From an uncultured Lachnospiraceae bacterium (lineage in GTDB: Bacteria > Bacillota > Clostridia > Lachnospirales > Lachnospiraceae), in the NCBI GenBank assembly GCA_949502235.1, contig CATBDC010000035.1, forward strand, positions 1 through 42,251: 42,251 bases of DNA. The letters are read 5' to 3'. Position 1 is the first letter of the stretch, and each line of letters opens with the position of its first letter. The notes beneath the pieces are model-generated. The model made no database searches and was not told the DNA's origin. It saw only the letters and a program-made list of their open reading frames with translations. Made by a program: the position numbers and the translations under genes. Positions 15,314-23,567 of the stretch are shown piece by piece.

Positions 15314-16840
15314 TTAGTCCACTTTATAAATTCTTTCAAAAACATCCTCCAAAGCAAAATAATATTTATCAAAAATATCCTTTATCCTTTTGTATTTTTC
15401 TACAGAGTCTCTGTCCGGTATCTGTACCTTGTCAATTCTTATAAAATGCTCAATTGCAGAAAAATCTTTATAAATTCCTGCACCTACTCCCCCAATAACT
15501 GCCGCGCCCATAGCGCCTCCTTCCTCTAACAGTCTGGGAACTTTAATCTTAGCATCATAAACATCCGCCATAATCTGCTGCCAGACTTCACTTCTGGCCC
15601 CGCCGCCTACAACTGTAATCTCCTCTATCTTTGTCTTTGTCCTCAAAATATCCAGACAAATGCACAGGTTCATTGTAATTCCTTCCAGCACACTCCGCAG
15701 CAGATCTCCCCGTGTATTCTCCGGCTTCATCCCGAGCCAGGCTCCCTTTGCATAGGGATTCCATCTTGGGGCGCGTTCACCCAGCATATAAGGAAGGAAA
15801 ATCACTCCGCCTGCACCTATGGCGCTTTCCTTCACCTGTTGGTTCATATAATCATAAGGAGACGCTTCCAACATTTTTGCCATCTCAGATTCCATACTGC
15901 AAATCGTATTTTTTACCCAGCTAAAGGAGCCGCCCGCATATTGCATTGTGCCATTAGGGGCATACAGTCCCGGAATTACGTGCGCCCATGTAACAGTACG
16001 CATCTGCTCATCGAAAACCGGCTGCTTTGCCGTTGTTGTAATCCACGCTGATGTTCCCATACAGCAGTATGTTTTTCCTGGTGCAATGGAACCACAGCCA
16101 ATATTAGCAACTACTCCGTCTCCGCCGCCCATAACTACCGGCGTCCCTTCTGCCAGCCCGGTCTTAGCCGCTGCCTTTCTTGTCACCCCGCCGGCAATAT
16201 ACGTAGACGGGACGATTTCAGGAAGCTTTTCACCGTCAATACCAGTACAGCCTAATATTCTGTCAGACCACTTAAACTCTTTCAAATCAAAGCATCCAAA
16301 GCTGTTGGCATCACTAGGCTCTGTATAGAAATTTCCTGTAAGCTTGAATACAATATAATCTTTGGCATTAAAAACCTTGTACGTCTTTTTATAAGTCTCC
16401 GGCTCGTTATCCCGGATCCACATCAGCTTCTGAATTCCATAGGAGGCAGTGTTCCTATGTCCTGAAATATGGTAATAGTCCTTCTGGCTAATCTTCTTTT
16501 CTATCTGCTGCACCTGCTTCTGCGCTCTTGAGTCTGCCCATATAATGGAAGGCCTAAGAGGCCTTCCCTCCTTATCCACGCACAGGCATCCCATCATCTG
16601 CCCGCTGAAGCTTACAGCAGCAATTTCTTTTGCCTCTATCCCGGCATCACGGATCAGCTCTTTACTGCTTCGGCATACTGCCTCCCACCAGTCCTCTGCC
16701 TCCTGCTCTACCCATGTATCATGAAAATAATGTGTCTCATAGGATACGGTTTTGCTTTTAATCAAATCCCCTTCCGTGGAAAATAATGTTGCTTTATTTC
16801 CCGAAGTTCCAATATCATGTGCTAATAAATATTTTGACAC
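15314..16840 (-). CDS. FGGY-family carbohydrate kinase (xylulokinase-like)
   Basis: This 508-residue kinase has the two-domain FGGY layout. The phosphate-1 motif is LAHDIGTSGNKATLF (6-20), SFSGQMMG is at 77-84, the catalytic base is D241 in MGGGDGVVANIG, and LGERAPRWNPYAKGAWLGM matches xylulokinases. The adenosine motif is VVGGGARSEVWQQIMADV. The substrate should be a ketose or polyol, but exact specificity cannot be read. Translation starts at GTG 16840 behind GGAGGGAT. The gene follows the isomerase-like gene by 24 bases, the usual isomerase-kinase pairing in sugar catabolism. Confidence 0.92.
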   Translation of the reverse strand: MSKYLLAHDIGTSGNKATLFSTEGDLIKSKTVSYETHYFHDTWVEQEAEDWWEAVCRSSKELIRDAGIEAKEIAAVSFSGQMMGCLCVDKEGRPLRPSIIWADSRAQKQVQQIEKKISQKDYYHISGHRNTASYGIQKLMWIRDNEPETYKKTYKVFNAKDYIVFKLTGNFYTEPSDANSFGCFDLKEFKWSDRILGCTGIDGEKLPEIVPSTYIAGGVTRKAAAKTGLAEGTPVVMGGGDGVVANIGCGSIAPGKTYCCMGTSAWITTTAKQPVFDEQMRTVTWAHVIPGLYAPNGTMQYAGGSFSWVKNTICSMESEMAKMLEASPYDYMNQQVKESAIGAGGVIFLPYMLGERAPRWNPYAKGAWLGMKPENTRGDLLRSVLEGITMNLCICLDILRTKTKIEEITVVGGGARSEVWQQIMADVYDAKIKVPRLLEEGGAMGAAVIGGVGAGIYKDFSAIEHFIRIDKVQIPDRDSVEKYKRIKDIFDKYYFALEDVFERIYKVD

Positions 16841-16864
16841 CAGCTATCCCTCCATCACATAACA

Positions 16865-18193
16865 TCAATATGTAATTGCCTGAATTCCCAGCATTTCACA
16901 TAACATAACCAGCGCTTCCTCATGGGAGCCATAGCCAAATACACTGTGATTGCACCGAAGATTTCGATAAAACTCCATTGGGTCGCACTGAAGCCTTATA
17001 AATGCCTGCACCCATGTCCTGACAGCCTTAAGCTCCTCCTTCGGCTTCTTAAAAGCTCTTCCTTTTGCAATATTCATGACATATTCCCCGTTTTTCCTGC
17101 CAAGAGTCCCAAAGGTCACATCCCCCTCCTTTAGACAGAACAGGGTGCATGCCCCGCGTCCCGCGCCCATATACTCATATTGCTCTACAATGTCAATATC
17201 CTTATAGCTTTCCGCCAGCTTCCCGGGACCGCTTCCGCAGTGTATCATTCTCGCAACGCCACTTCCTGTGTCTACCATATTTACATCCCCGAAAAAATGC
17301 GGCTCTTTAGAAAGGGCAGAAAGAATATAGCCGGATAGCAGAGCATTCAGATTGCACTGGCAGCCGCAGATGTATCCTTCGTCATTCAGCATGGACAGTG
17401 CAGCACAGCAGGAGCAGTAGGAATCCATAAACTCGCCGATGCATTTGACAGTGACCATATGAAGAGAATATTCTTCTATTATTTCTTTAAATGCATAATA
17501 TATACTGGCACTTTTTTTCAGAGTTTCCTCCGGAACATCTACCGAACCATATTTTTCTCTTATTTGGCCTGCCAAAGCCTGGCACTTTTCCTCTGCTACA
17601 TTTTCTGCTTTCTTTAGGAGAACCATCTGGTCAATATGCTCTGCCTCGGTTCCAAAGATCTTTTTTATCTGGACTGGATCAGCTGTAGTGGGATAAGCGC
17701 TGATAGCCCTGCCGCCCAGCACGCCCATGCGCGTATGTGCAAGTGTACTTTTGACTGCCGCGGCTTTTGTAAAATTTTCTATGTGTTTTAAGACATCCCT
17801 GTCGTCTGGCAGCCCATAAAACAGCCAGTGGGAAATACCCATCTCATCCAGCGTACCGTGGAGAACATTTGCGCCCACGGAGGAAAAGGATGCGGCTTCA
17901 GGAATTCCCCAGATGCCAAAGGGAACCTTTATCCCGCGCACTGCATCCACCACATGAGCAGCAAGAAGCCATGTGCCTGCAAGATACACCATGCTCTGGG
18001 CGCCGGATGTCAGACATTCTTCTGTCTGCTTTCTCACGTCTTCGCCTGTAAGTGTGAAGCTGCTGTCCGGATTCACGATTTCGATACCGATATCATAAAA
18101 CGCTTTTTTAGCTTCCTCATGGAACTGTTTTCCCAGATCATTTCTCTCTCCCTTAAGCCCCACACAGATCAGCCCTGTTTTTACTGTTATCAT
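16865..18193 (-). CDS. L-fucose/L-arabinose isomerase-like protein with altered motif
   Basis: This 442-residue protein fits the fucose/arabinose isomerase superfamily in length and in landmarks such as VYLAGTWLLAAHVVDAV, LGGRAISAYPTTADP and VTVKCIGEFMDSYCSCCAALS. Those enzymes convert aldoses to ketoses with Mn. At 276-286 the segment that normally reads like CE-x-D-x-NALL reads CGCQCNLNALL, so the usual Glu and Asp are Gln279 and Asn281. Around it are many cysteines (C251, C260, C262, C263, C276, C278, C280). Either the chemistry differs or another residue substitutes. It starts at ATG 18193 behind GAGGTG, 9 bases after the aminotransferase gene. Confidence 0.8.
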   Translation of the reverse strand: MITVKTGLICVGLKGERNDLGKQFHEEAKKAFYDIGIEIVNPDSSFTLTGEDVRKQTEECLTSGAQSMVYLAGTWLLAAHVVDAVRGIKVPFGIWGIPEAASFSSVGANVLHGTLDEMGISHWLFYGLPDDRDVLKHIENFTKAAAVKSTLAHTRMGVLGGRAISAYPTTADPVQIKKIFGTEAEHIDQMVLLKKAENVAEEKCQALAGQIREKYGSVDVPEETLKKSASIYYAFKEIIEEYSLHMVTVKCIGEFMDSYCSCCAALSMLNDEGYICGCQCNLNALLSGYILSALSKEPHFFGDVNMVDTGSGVARMIHCGSGPGKLAESYKDIDIVEQYEYMGAGRGACTLFCLKEGDVTFGTLGRKNGEYVMNIAKGRAFKKPKEELKAVRTWVQAFIRLQCDPMEFYRNLRCNHSVFGYGSHEEALVMLCEMLGIQAITY

Positions 18194-18202
18194 ACTGTCA
18201 CC

Positions 18203-19630
18203 TCAAAACTTGCTTTCTGCTTCACTAAGACAGCGGTCAAGGACATCAAGGACAAGATCAATATCCCTTTCTGTAATTACATATGGCGGCATAAATGTCA
18301 TCCGGTTGCCATAATAGCTGGAAAGATTAATCAAAACTCCGTATTCCAGCGCACGCTTTACGATAAATTCCGTCTCCTCCTTAGCCGGTTCCTTTGTCAT
18401 TCTATCCCTCACAAGCTCTATGCCAAGGCCAAGCCCCATACCTTCCACACAGCCAACAGACTTATGCTTCTTCTGAAGCTCCAAAAGCCCGTCCTTAAAA
18501 TATACTCCTCTTTCTTTTGCCTGCTCCAGAAGATTTAACCGCTTAATTTCTCTGATTGTAGTAGTGGCCGCCTTACAGCCGATTGCACTGCCGTGCCATG
18601 TCCCCATATGCTTATCCGGATGGCCGCTCCACACATCCATGATTTCACGCTTTCCAATAACCGCAGACAAAGGCCATACACCGCCTGATAATGCCTTAGA
18701 GGTTGTAATCAGATCCGGCACCACGTCATAGTTCTCAATACACCACCACTTTCCGGTTCTTCCCATTCCAATTGCAATCTCGTCAGCAATCATCACAATC
18801 CCAAATTCATCACAAATCTCACGAACCCCTTTAAAATATTCCAAAGGTGCATATACTCCGCCGCCATGGAACTGGGCAGGTTCTACAATCAGTGTAGAAA
18901 TCAGGTTTGTCTTTGTATTCGGATCATAAAGCCCGCACTCCGGTGTTTTAAACATTTCCCGGAAGGCCTTCAGGCAGAACATATCGCAGGAAGGATACTC
19001 TCTTCCATAGAAACAGCGGTAGCAGTACGGGAAAGGAATCCTGACAATATCATTTTTTACCGCAGGCACCTTTTCCCTGTAATAGGCACAAGGGGTTGCA
19101 GACAGGCCTGCAGACATTCTCCCGTGATACCCTCCATAATAGGAAATAATTCCGTGCTGGGGATGAGGCGTATAGTATTCTGCAATCTGCAGCGCCAGCT
19201 CCACAGCCGCACTTCCGCCAATCTCCGAATGAATCACCGGATCCATGCCTTCCGGAGCAATGGAGGCAAGCTCTTTTACAAACTCCGCTCTTGGAACGGT
19301 GGGCATATCTGCCACATGCATCATCTCTTTCCCCTGCTCATATACCGCGTCTAAAACAGTTTCCGGGGTATGGCCCAGACAAGAGGCCGCAAAAGGCCCG
19401 TAGGTGTCGATATACTCGTTTCCATCTGCGTCCCACTGCCTCACTCCGCTTTGCTTTACAAATACCGGAATGGTTTTTTCGTTATCAAAGGTTGCCCTCC
19501 AATACGTACCGCCGGATTCATACCGAAATAAATCTTCTTTTATCTGTGCGGATTTTTCACCCGGAAGCTCTCTTAGCTCGCCGCATGCACATCCCGTACA
19601 GCTTTGACATTCTTTACATTCTATCGTCAT
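18203..19630 (-). CDS. Class III aminotransferase with cysteine-rich N-terminus
   Basis: This 475-residue PLP enzyme belongs to the ornithine/4-aminobutyrate aminotransferase class. It has YYGGYHGR (164-171), D283 in IADEIAIGMGRTG, and the Schiff-base lysine K312 in TTSKALSGG. Such enzymes move an amino group from an omega-amino compound or amino sugar to a keto acid. Two unusual cysteine groups occur: C5, C8, C11, C14 and C16 in the first 16 residues, spaced CX2CX2CX2CXC, and C203, C206, C215, C219 in a loop seen in some relatives. The first set could hold metal or an iron-sulfur cluster. ATG 19630 has AAAGGAG about 12 bases upstream. Confidence 0.9.
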   Translation of the reverse strand: MTIECKECQSCTGCACGELRELPGEKSAQIKEDLFRYESGGTYWRATFDNEKTIPVFVKQSGVRQWDADGNEYIDTYGPFAASCLGHTPETVLDAVYEQGKEMMHVADMPTVPRAEFVKELASIAPEGMDPVIHSEIGGSAAVELALQIAEYYTPHPQHGIISYYGGYHGRMSAGLSATPCAYYREKVPAVKNDIVRIPFPYCYRCFYGREYPSCDMFCLKAFREMFKTPECGLYDPNTKTNLISTLIVEPAQFHGGGVYAPLEYFKGVREICDEFGIVMIADEIAIGMGRTGKWWCIENYDVVPDLITTSKALSGGVWPLSAVIGKREIMDVWSGHPDKHMGTWHGSAIGCKAATTTIREIKRLNLLEQAKERGVYFKDGLLELQKKHKSVGCVEGMGLGLGIELVRDRMTKEPAKEETEFIVKRALEYGVLINLSSYYGNRMTFMPPYVITERDIDLVLDVLDRCLSEAESKF

Positions 19631-19689
19631 ATTCTCTTTTATCTCCTTTCTGTTACGAAGCTATTTTTTTGCTGTCCTTTTGCGGTAAA

Positions 19690-20976
19690 TCATTCAATTC
19701 CGCACCAGCGCGCCATCATAAACGCCATAACCTTCGCGTTTTTTACCAGCTCTTCAATTTCCACATATTCATTAGGGGCATGAGCCATGGCAATATCACC
19801 GGCGCCGAACATAAGGCCCGGCACCCCATAGTTCCGATTCAAAAGCCTCATATCTGTTCCTGCTTCAAATCCGTTTACCACAGGCCTTTCTCCCAGCATA
19901 TCCTGATAGCTTTCCTCTGCCAGCTTTACGAAGGGATGATCCGGCCCGGTCTGGGCAGGATTATAGAACAGCCCGAACCATTCCACCTTTGGCGGATGCT
20001 CCTCAAGCCACGAATCTTCCCTGCACACCCCCATTACGGCCTTTTCTAAAGACCTCGCAACATCCTCTACGTTTTCACCCGGCACCAGTTCAATGCACCC
20101 TTCAATCATGCAGTGCTCCGGCACTCCGCTGGTAAACTGTCCTCCCCTAAATATCCCTACTGTCACCGGAGCGCTTAGAGGATAATCCTTATAAAATACA
20201 TTTTTGCTGCATATTTCCCTGTTTCTTGTATCCTCCAGCTCCTGCAGGGCTGCCACGACCTTTATCCCTTTCTCTACTGCCGAAACACCTTTGTATTTTG
20301 TTCCGCCGTGGGAGGAACGGCCATCTATGTGAATACGCCAAAACGCCGCTCCCCTGTGCGCCGGCTGAATCTGGTTTGATGTAGGCTCCGGAAAGATGGA
20401 AGCATCCGCTTTTGTATAGCCCCGAAGCAGTGCCGCGGCAGTACCGTTTCCTCCGTTTTCTTCTCCGGGCACGCTGACAATCGTAATGTCATTGTTTACC
20501 CCGCCAAAATATTTTTTCAGAAGCTCAGTACAGAAAATCCCCACACAGAGCCCTGTTTTCATATCCGAAGCCCCTCGTCCAATGAGCCTTCCATCCTCTA
20601 TGACTGCGCAGAAGGGATCCGTATTCCACATATCAAACGGTTCTGGAGTCACTACATCCACATGTCCGTTGATGATAAGGCTCTTTCCCTTTGACGGGCA
20701 TTTTCCCTTTAAAATTCCTGCGACTACAGGCCTGTCCCGAAAGGTTTCCCCCGTATCCGAATATAGAGAGAAATTCCTCATCTTTTCATCATCCGGAATC
20801 CAGTAATCTGTCTCAAGGCCAATCTCTTCAAATATTTTTTTCACTTCGTTTTGAACCTTCAGCTCATTTCCTGTCACGCTTTCAATATTTATCAGGCGTT
20901 CACACAATTCTAACAGTCTGCCGCGTTCCTGTTCCACAGCATCTGAAATCTTTTTTTTCAATAGATGGTTGTCCAT
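19690..20976 (-). CDS. M20-family metallopeptidase / deacylase
   Basis: This 428-residue protein is an M20 zinc hydrolase of the ArgE/DapE type. Metal ligands and catalytic residues are visible as H105 and D107 (INGHVDVV), D138 (GRGASDMK) and the E172-E173 pair (VPGEENGG). The dimerisation domain starts near HRGAAFWRIHIDGRSSHGG, and a late AHAPNEYVE supplies the final histidine region. Members remove acyl groups from amino acids or cut small peptides. In this operon it could split an amide conjugate after import, which is inference. ATG 20976 follows GGAAGGAT. It lies between the permease and the aminotransferase. Confidence 0.9.
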   Translation of the reverse strand: MDNHLLKKKISDAVEQERGRLLELCERLINIESVTGNELKVQNEVKKIFEEIGLETDYWIPDDEKMRNFSLYSDTGETFRDRPVVAGILKGKCPSKGKSLIINGHVDVVTPEPFDMWNTDPFCAVIEDGRLIGRGASDMKTGLCVGIFCTELLKKYFGGVNNDITIVSVPGEENGGNGTAAALLRGYTKADASIFPEPTSNQIQPAHRGAAFWRIHIDGRSSHGGTKYKGVSAVEKGIKVVAALQELEDTRNREICSKNVFYKDYPLSAPVTVGIFRGGQFTSGVPEHCMIEGCIELVPGENVEDVARSLEKAVMGVCREDSWLEEHPPKVEWFGLFYNPAQTGPDHPFVKLAEESYQDMLGERPVVNGFEAGTDMRLLNRNYGVPGLMFGAGDIAMAHAPNEYVEIEELVKNAKVMAFMMARWCGIE

Positions 20977-20993
20977 ACCTGTATCCTTCCAAA

Positions 20994-21920
20994 TTATATT
21001 CCATATAAAAGCACTGCAAAAATAATCAGTACACCCTGAATAATTTCCTGTGTATAGGCGCCCACTCCAAGAAGATTCATAATATTACCGATCATAGCAA
21101 TACATAGTGCTCCGGTTACAACCTTAAGTACGCTTCCGCGTCCTCCTGACAGGCTGGCCCCTCCAAGAACACAGGCTGCAACTGCATTTAGCTCAGAGCC
21201 CTTTCCAAGAACCGCACTTGCCGTTGAGGTTCTGCAGCATAACCACAAACCAGCAAAGGCAGACATAACACCAGAGATCATATATGCGGCTACAATATAT
21301 CTTTTTGAGCGGATCCCTGAAAGCTCCACGGCATTCCTGTTTGAACCCACGGCAAGAATAATTCTGCCAAATGTGGTATACTTCTGCATAAGAATAAAAA
21401 GGATAATTACAATAATTGTAATTATGATTACCGGATATCCATAAGCCCGTTTACTTAAATTCAGCAGAATATCTCCTTCTACCCTGACCGTGCTTCCTTT
21501 CGTCAGCACGAGTGCAATCCCCTTTATAATTGTCAGCGTAGCAAGAGTCACTACGAATCCCGGCATATTACAGTATGCTACGATCACACCATTCAACACT
21601 CCCCAAAGCAGTCCTGTCAAAAGAGTAATGCCAATTGCCATAGGGAGATTTGCATTTCCCTGGCTGATGGCCATACAGACAACAGATGCTGTAAAGCCCA
21701 TAATAGAACCTACTGACAGGTCAATGGTTCCTATAATAATCGGAAACAACATTCCAATCGCTACAAAAATCGGATAACACTGCTGAAGTCCAATGTTCAA
21801 AAGGTTAACCGGCAGCAGAAAATTTCTAGATGCAAATGAACATACAATAAATAAAATTGCAAAAATCAAAAATACGTTATAATTTAATAGAAAGCGTTTT
21901 AAATTAAATTTTTTTGTCAT
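20994..21920 (-). CDS. Sugar ABC transporter permease (RbsC-like)
   Basis: This 308-residue, highly hydrophobic protein belongs to the branched-chain/ribose permease family (BPD_transp_2). It has about eight to nine membrane helices, and the family segment GTIDLSVGSIMGFTA is present, as is VLGGASLSGGRGSV near the C-terminus, the cytoplasmic ATPase-coupling loop. It would form a homodimeric channel for a monosaccharide-like substrate. ATG 21920 follows GGAGG by 7 bases and begins 2 bases after the ATPase gene ends, so the two are tightly coupled. Confidence 0.92.
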   Translation of the reverse strand: MTKKFNLKRFLLNYNVFLIFAILFIVCSFASRNFLLPVNLLNIGLQQCYPIFVAIGMLFPIIIGTIDLSVGSIMGFTASVVCMAISQGNANLPMAIGITLLTGLLWGVLNGVIVAYCNMPGFVVTLATLTIIKGIALVLTKGSTVRVEGDILLNLSKRAYGYPVIIITIIVIILFILMQKYTTFGRIILAVGSNRNAVELSGIRSKRYIVAAYMISGVMSAFAGLWLCCRTSTASAVLGKGSELNAVAACVLGGASLSGGRGSVLKVVTGALCIAMIGNIMNLLGVGAYTQEIIQGVLIIFAVLLYGI

Positions 21921-21922
21921 CC

Positions 21923-23419
21923 TTATACCTCCATCGCGGATTTAATCATATTATCTTCTGTCAACTCGCTCCTATTAAGCTCACCGACTACCTTTCCCTT
22001 GCTCATAACAATGACTCTGTCACACATTCCGATAAGCTCCGGCATCTCTGAAGATATCATAATTACAGCCACGCCCTTCATTGCACACTCATTCATAATA
22101 TTATAAATCTCCATCTTTGCCCCTACATCGACTCCCCGGGTAGGTTCATCAAATATAATACATTTACAATCCGCCGCAATCCATTTGGACAACGCCACCT
22201 TTTGCTGATTTCCTCCTGACAGACTGCTGACATCATGCTCTGCAGAAGCATATTTCGTTTTCAGTGTACCAAGAATATCTTTTACAAACTCCTTTTCTTT
22301 CTTATGGAAAATAATATTGTGGGTCGCGTCTGTTACCTTGTACAGGCTGGCAAGAGTTGTATTAATACGAATGGACTGATTGAGCAAAAGACCTTCCGAT
22401 TTCCGATCCTCTGAAAGCATTCCAAGTTTCCTGCGTACTGCATCCCGGGAATTTTTAAAATGTACCTCTTCTCCAAGATATGTTACCTTTCCGGATTCCA
22501 TTTTATCTGCCCCGAAAATGGCTCTCATAGTCTCTGTACGTCCTGCTCCCACCAATCCGGAAAAACCTAAAATTTCGCCCGCATGTACCTCAAAGCTGAC
22601 CCTTTGGACGGATGGTCCTGCACAGATATCCTCTGCCTTAAGGACGACCTCTCCTATTTTTGCCGTGCGTTTTGGGTACAAATCTGTCATCTTACGTCCA
22701 ACCATTAAGTGTACAAGATGTTCCTTATCTATATCCCCTACTTTGACCGTATCAACGTAAGCACCGTCCTTGATGACTGTAATTGTGTCGCAGATCCTGA
22801 AGATTTCTTCCAGTCTGTGGGAAATATAAATAATGCTGATCCCCTGCTCCTTCAGACGGTTCAATATCTCAAACAAATGCTCCGTCTCTTTGAATGTAAG
22901 CACTGACGTTGGTTCATCCAGTACAAGAATATCCGCATTTCTGGATAAATTTTTACATATCTCAACTACCTGCTGATATGCTACACTCAATTCTCCGCAA
23001 ACCGCGTTAGGGCTGATATCATTAAACCCCAGCGAATCAAGAAGCATCCTTGTTTCTTCCTTAAGCTTCTTCCAATTAATAAATGCGGAGCCGCTTGCTA
23101 AATTGTCAATAAAAATGTTCTCGGCAACTGTCAGGTCAGGCGCCAGCATTAGTTCCTGATAAATAACTGCGATTCCGTTATCCTTTGACTCTTTGGGGCT
23201 GTCAATCTTTGCTGTCTTTCCGTCAATCAGTATTTCGCCGCTATCTCTTTTGTAAGCCCCTGATAAAATCTTCATTAAGGTCGATTTACCCGCGCCATTC
23301 TCTCCAAGCAGAGCATGAATTTCACCCTTTTTTACCCGGAGGGAAACCCCGGACAACGCCTTAACGCCGCCAAAGCTTTTTGTAATATCATGCATCTCAA
23401 GCTTATAACTGTCCTGCAT
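21923..23419 (-). CDS. Sugar ABC transporter ATP-binding protein (RbsA/MglA-like)
   Basis: This 498-residue protein holds two fused ABC domains. The first has Walker A GENGAGKST (39-47), a degenerate signature (LSVAYQQVVEI) and Walker B ILVLDEPTSVLT. The second has the degenerate Walker A typical of this family (GLVGAGRTE) and an intact LSGGNQQKV signature with CIIFDEPTRGVD. It powers sugar uptake with the adjacent permease and lipoprotein. The start at 23419 (MQDSYKLEMHD) is chosen because GGAGG lies 7 bases upstream; the frame extends 13 codons further without support. Confidence 0.95.
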   Translation of the reverse strand: MQDSYKLEMHDITKSFGGVKALSGVSLRVKKGEIHALLGENGAGKSTLMKILSGAYKRDSGEILIDGKTAKIDSPKESKDNGIAVIYQELMLAPDLTVAENIFIDNLASGSAFINWKKLKEETRMLLDSLGFNDISPNAVCGELSVAYQQVVEICKNLSRNADILVLDEPTSVLTFKETEHLFEILNRLKEQGISIIYISHRLEEIFRICDTITVIKDGAYVDTVKVGDIDKEHLVHLMVGRKMTDLYPKRTAKIGEVVLKAEDICAGPSVQRVSFEVHAGEILGFSGLVGAGRTETMRAIFGADKMESGKVTYLGEEVHFKNSRDAVRRKLGMLSEDRKSEGLLLNQSIRINTTLASLYKVTDATHNIIFHKKEKEFVKDILGTLKTKYASAEHDVSSLSGGNQQKVALSKWIAADCKCIIFDEPTRGVDVGAKMEIYNIMNECAMKGVAVIMISSEMPELIGMCDRVIVMSKGKVVGELNRSELTEDNMIKSAMEV

Positions 23420-23449
23420 TGTTTTTCCTCCAAATTTTCCTGCTAAATA

Positions 23450-23481
23450 CATGTACACGCAGACTAAGCTACGTGTACATG
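23450..23481. promoter_or_regulatory. Perfect 10-bp inverted repeat between binding protein and ATPase genes
   Basis: CATGTACACG (23450-23459) and CGTGTACATG (23472-23481) are perfectly complementary with 12 bases between. No T-run follows in the direction of transcription. It may be an mRNA-stabilising hairpin that raises expression of the upstream binding protein, or an operator. Confidence 0.55.
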
Positions 23482-23567
23482 CCTATATAGCTTCAAATAT
23501 CACCCATGCCACAAAGTCTCTATATCTCTAAATCGATACTATATCCTTTCTCTTTTTATGCTTAACG

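Noticed and set aside
17828-18538. A 236-codon plus-strand open frame
   Set aside because: It lies antisense to the isomerase-like and aminotransferase genes, whose motifs are clear; it shows no start signal.
19291-20049. A 252-codon plus-strand open frame
   Set aside because: It is fully antisense to the aminotransferase and M20 genes, has no ribosome site, and its translation is rich in Arg, His and Pro without any family motif.
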